From contig CAXXUY010000002.1 of NCBI GenBank assembly GCA_963664715.2, positions 62,001 through 126,000 on the forward strand: DNA of 64,000 nucleotides. The letters are read 5' to 3'. The DNA comes from JAPOXR01 sp963664715 (lineage in GTDB: Bacteria; Pseudomonadota; Alphaproteobacteria; Rhodobacterales; Rhodobacteraceae). Under the pieces are notes generated by a model. It had not been told where the DNA came from and searched no databases. It saw only the letters and a program-made list of their open reading frames with translations. Below are positions 63,278 to 64,000 of the stretch, piece by piece; position 1 is the first letter of the stretch, and each line of letters opens with the position of its first letter. Made by a program: the position numbers and the translations under genes.

Positions 63278-64000
63278 TCAGTCCCCGATTCTTGACCCCG
63301 TTTCTGCGTCAAAGATGTGGCAGATTCCTGCCGGCACCGAGAACTCGACCATATCGTCAATCTCGGCGCGGAAATCCTTGGGCGCCTTGACGGATACCAG
63401 TGCGCCACCGACCCTCACTGTGACCATGGTTGCATCGCCCAACAGTTCCAGGGTGTATATCTGTGCCCGGATCTCCCCTCCGGTGTCGGTGACCAACGCG
63501 TCCTCTGCCCTGAATCCGAGTGTTATCTCTCCATCGGGCAGGTCGAGTCCTGCAATTTCAACGTTGTCTGCGCGAAATGTTCCGCCCTGCAATTGTCCCT
63601 GGATGAGGTTCATTGCCGGGTTGCCAATGAACCCGGCGACGAAGGTATTGGCCGGATTGTCGTATATTTCCGTCGGGCTGCCTACCTGTTGAACCACCCC
63701 CTGCCGCATGACAACCACTCGGTCTGCCAGGGTCATCGCCTCGACCTGGTCATGGGTCACGTAGATCGTGGTCACCTTGAGCTCGTGGCTGAGATTCTTG
63801 ATCTGCGCCCTGGTGCTGACCCTGAGTTTTGCATCGAGATTCGAGAGCGGCTCATCCATCAGAAAAACATTGGGTTCGCGGACAATTGCACGCGCCAGCG
63901 CAACCCGCTGCCTCTGGCCACCAGACAGTTCTGCGGGCCTGCGGTGCAGGAACTCCTCCAGTTCGACCATCCTTACGGCGCGCATGACCCTGTCGTCATG
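63278..64000 (-). CDS. Sugar ABC transporter ATPase, MalK/UgpC type, C-terminal part
   Basis: The visible 240 residues are the C-terminal two thirds of a MalK-type ATPase; the start lies beyond the window edge. RRPAELSGGQRQRVALARAI is the ABC signature, VREPNVFLMDEPLSNLDAKL the Walker B and D-loop, and TIYVTHDQVEAMTLADRVVV holds the switch His. The TOBE-like regulatory domain follows (NPAMNLIQGQL, EITLGFRAEDAL). One such ATPase usually serves two permeases and one binding protein, matching the genes downstream. Order on the minus strand: ATPase, binding protein, permeases. Confidence 0.93.
   Translation of the reverse strand, partial: HDDRVMRAVRMVELEEFLHRRPAELSGGQRQRVALARAIVREPNVFLMDEPLSNLDAKLRVSTRAQIKNLSHELKVTTIYVTHDQVEAMTLADRVVVMRQGVVQQVGSPTEIYDNPANTFVAGFIGNPAMNLIQGQLQGGTFRADNVEIAGLDLPDGEITLGFRAEDALVTDTGGEIRAQIYTLELLGDATMVTVRVGGALVSVKAPKDFRAEIDDMVEFSVPAGICHIFDAETGSRIGD

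Overview
The window is chromosomal DNA from an alphaproteobacterium, most likely of the Rhodobacterales or a related lineage. The evidence is the order of the TCA block (sdhC-sdhD-sdhA-lipoprotein-sdhB, mesaconyl-CoA hydratase, malyl-CoA lyase, mdh, sucC, sucD, sucA, sucB, lpd), a class I lysyl-tRNA synthetase, a TIGR02300-type zinc protein beside tRNA-Ala(GGC), and several TRAP and ABC importers. Many genes are decaying (stop codons, frameshifts, truncations). This suggests a lineage losing genes, for example one with a reduced or host-associated lifestyle; that last step is inference.

Layout. 1-801: start of ettA (minus, cut by the window edge) and nadD. 969-10000: a minus-strand catabolic operon (SDR, FAD oxidoreductase, hydantoinase/oxoprolinase HyuA and HyuB) divergent from a DctP-DctQ-DctM TRAP importer. 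10001-11332: a dead AAA+ ATPase, an unassigned stretch and a TerB-like protein. 11430-15190: lysK and uvrB, convergent with a 2-base gap. 15788-21960: an accessory block with an IS4-type remnant, a small two-gene cassette with a possible zinc ribbon, a damaged RelB-YafQ pair, a small protein plus zeta-like kinase pair, a complete IS66-type insertion sequence with terminal repeats and an 8-base target duplication, an ISKra4-type remnant and a dead TRAP permease. 22035-28127: a SulP-STAS-cyclic-nucleotide-domain transporter, a dead SDR, a peptidoglycan-binding-domain exported protein and xylulokinase. 28383-43569: the central carbon block. 44496-54939: a peptide-type ABC importer in three separated pieces, with a dead sulfatase between the ATPase and permease genes and a PhyH-type dioxygenase after them. 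55374-57081: a YgjP-like metallopeptidase, the TIGR02300 protein and tRNA-Ala. 57583-64000: a sugar cluster with a Gfo/Idh/MocA dehydrogenase and a mutarotase facing an ABC sugar importer.

How the genes work together. The central block joins the succinate end of the TCA cycle to two steps of the ethylmalonyl-CoA pathway (mesaconyl-CoA hydratase and malyl-CoA/beta-methylmalyl-CoA lyase), as expected for growth on acetyl-CoA-yielding carbon without a glyoxylate shunt. Around it are scavenging systems, each pairing an importer with enzymes: TRAP with hydantoinase, peptide ABC with dioxygenase, sugar ABC with dehydrogenase and mutarotase. At all three solute-binding-protein genes a perfect GC-rich stem-loop follows the stop codon.

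No CRISPR array, rRNA, prophage or biosynthetic cluster was seen. The most novel candidates are the small toxin-antitoxin-like cassettes at 16297-18442, the lipoprotein inside the sdh operon, and the TRAP-hydantoinase cluster of unknown substrate.
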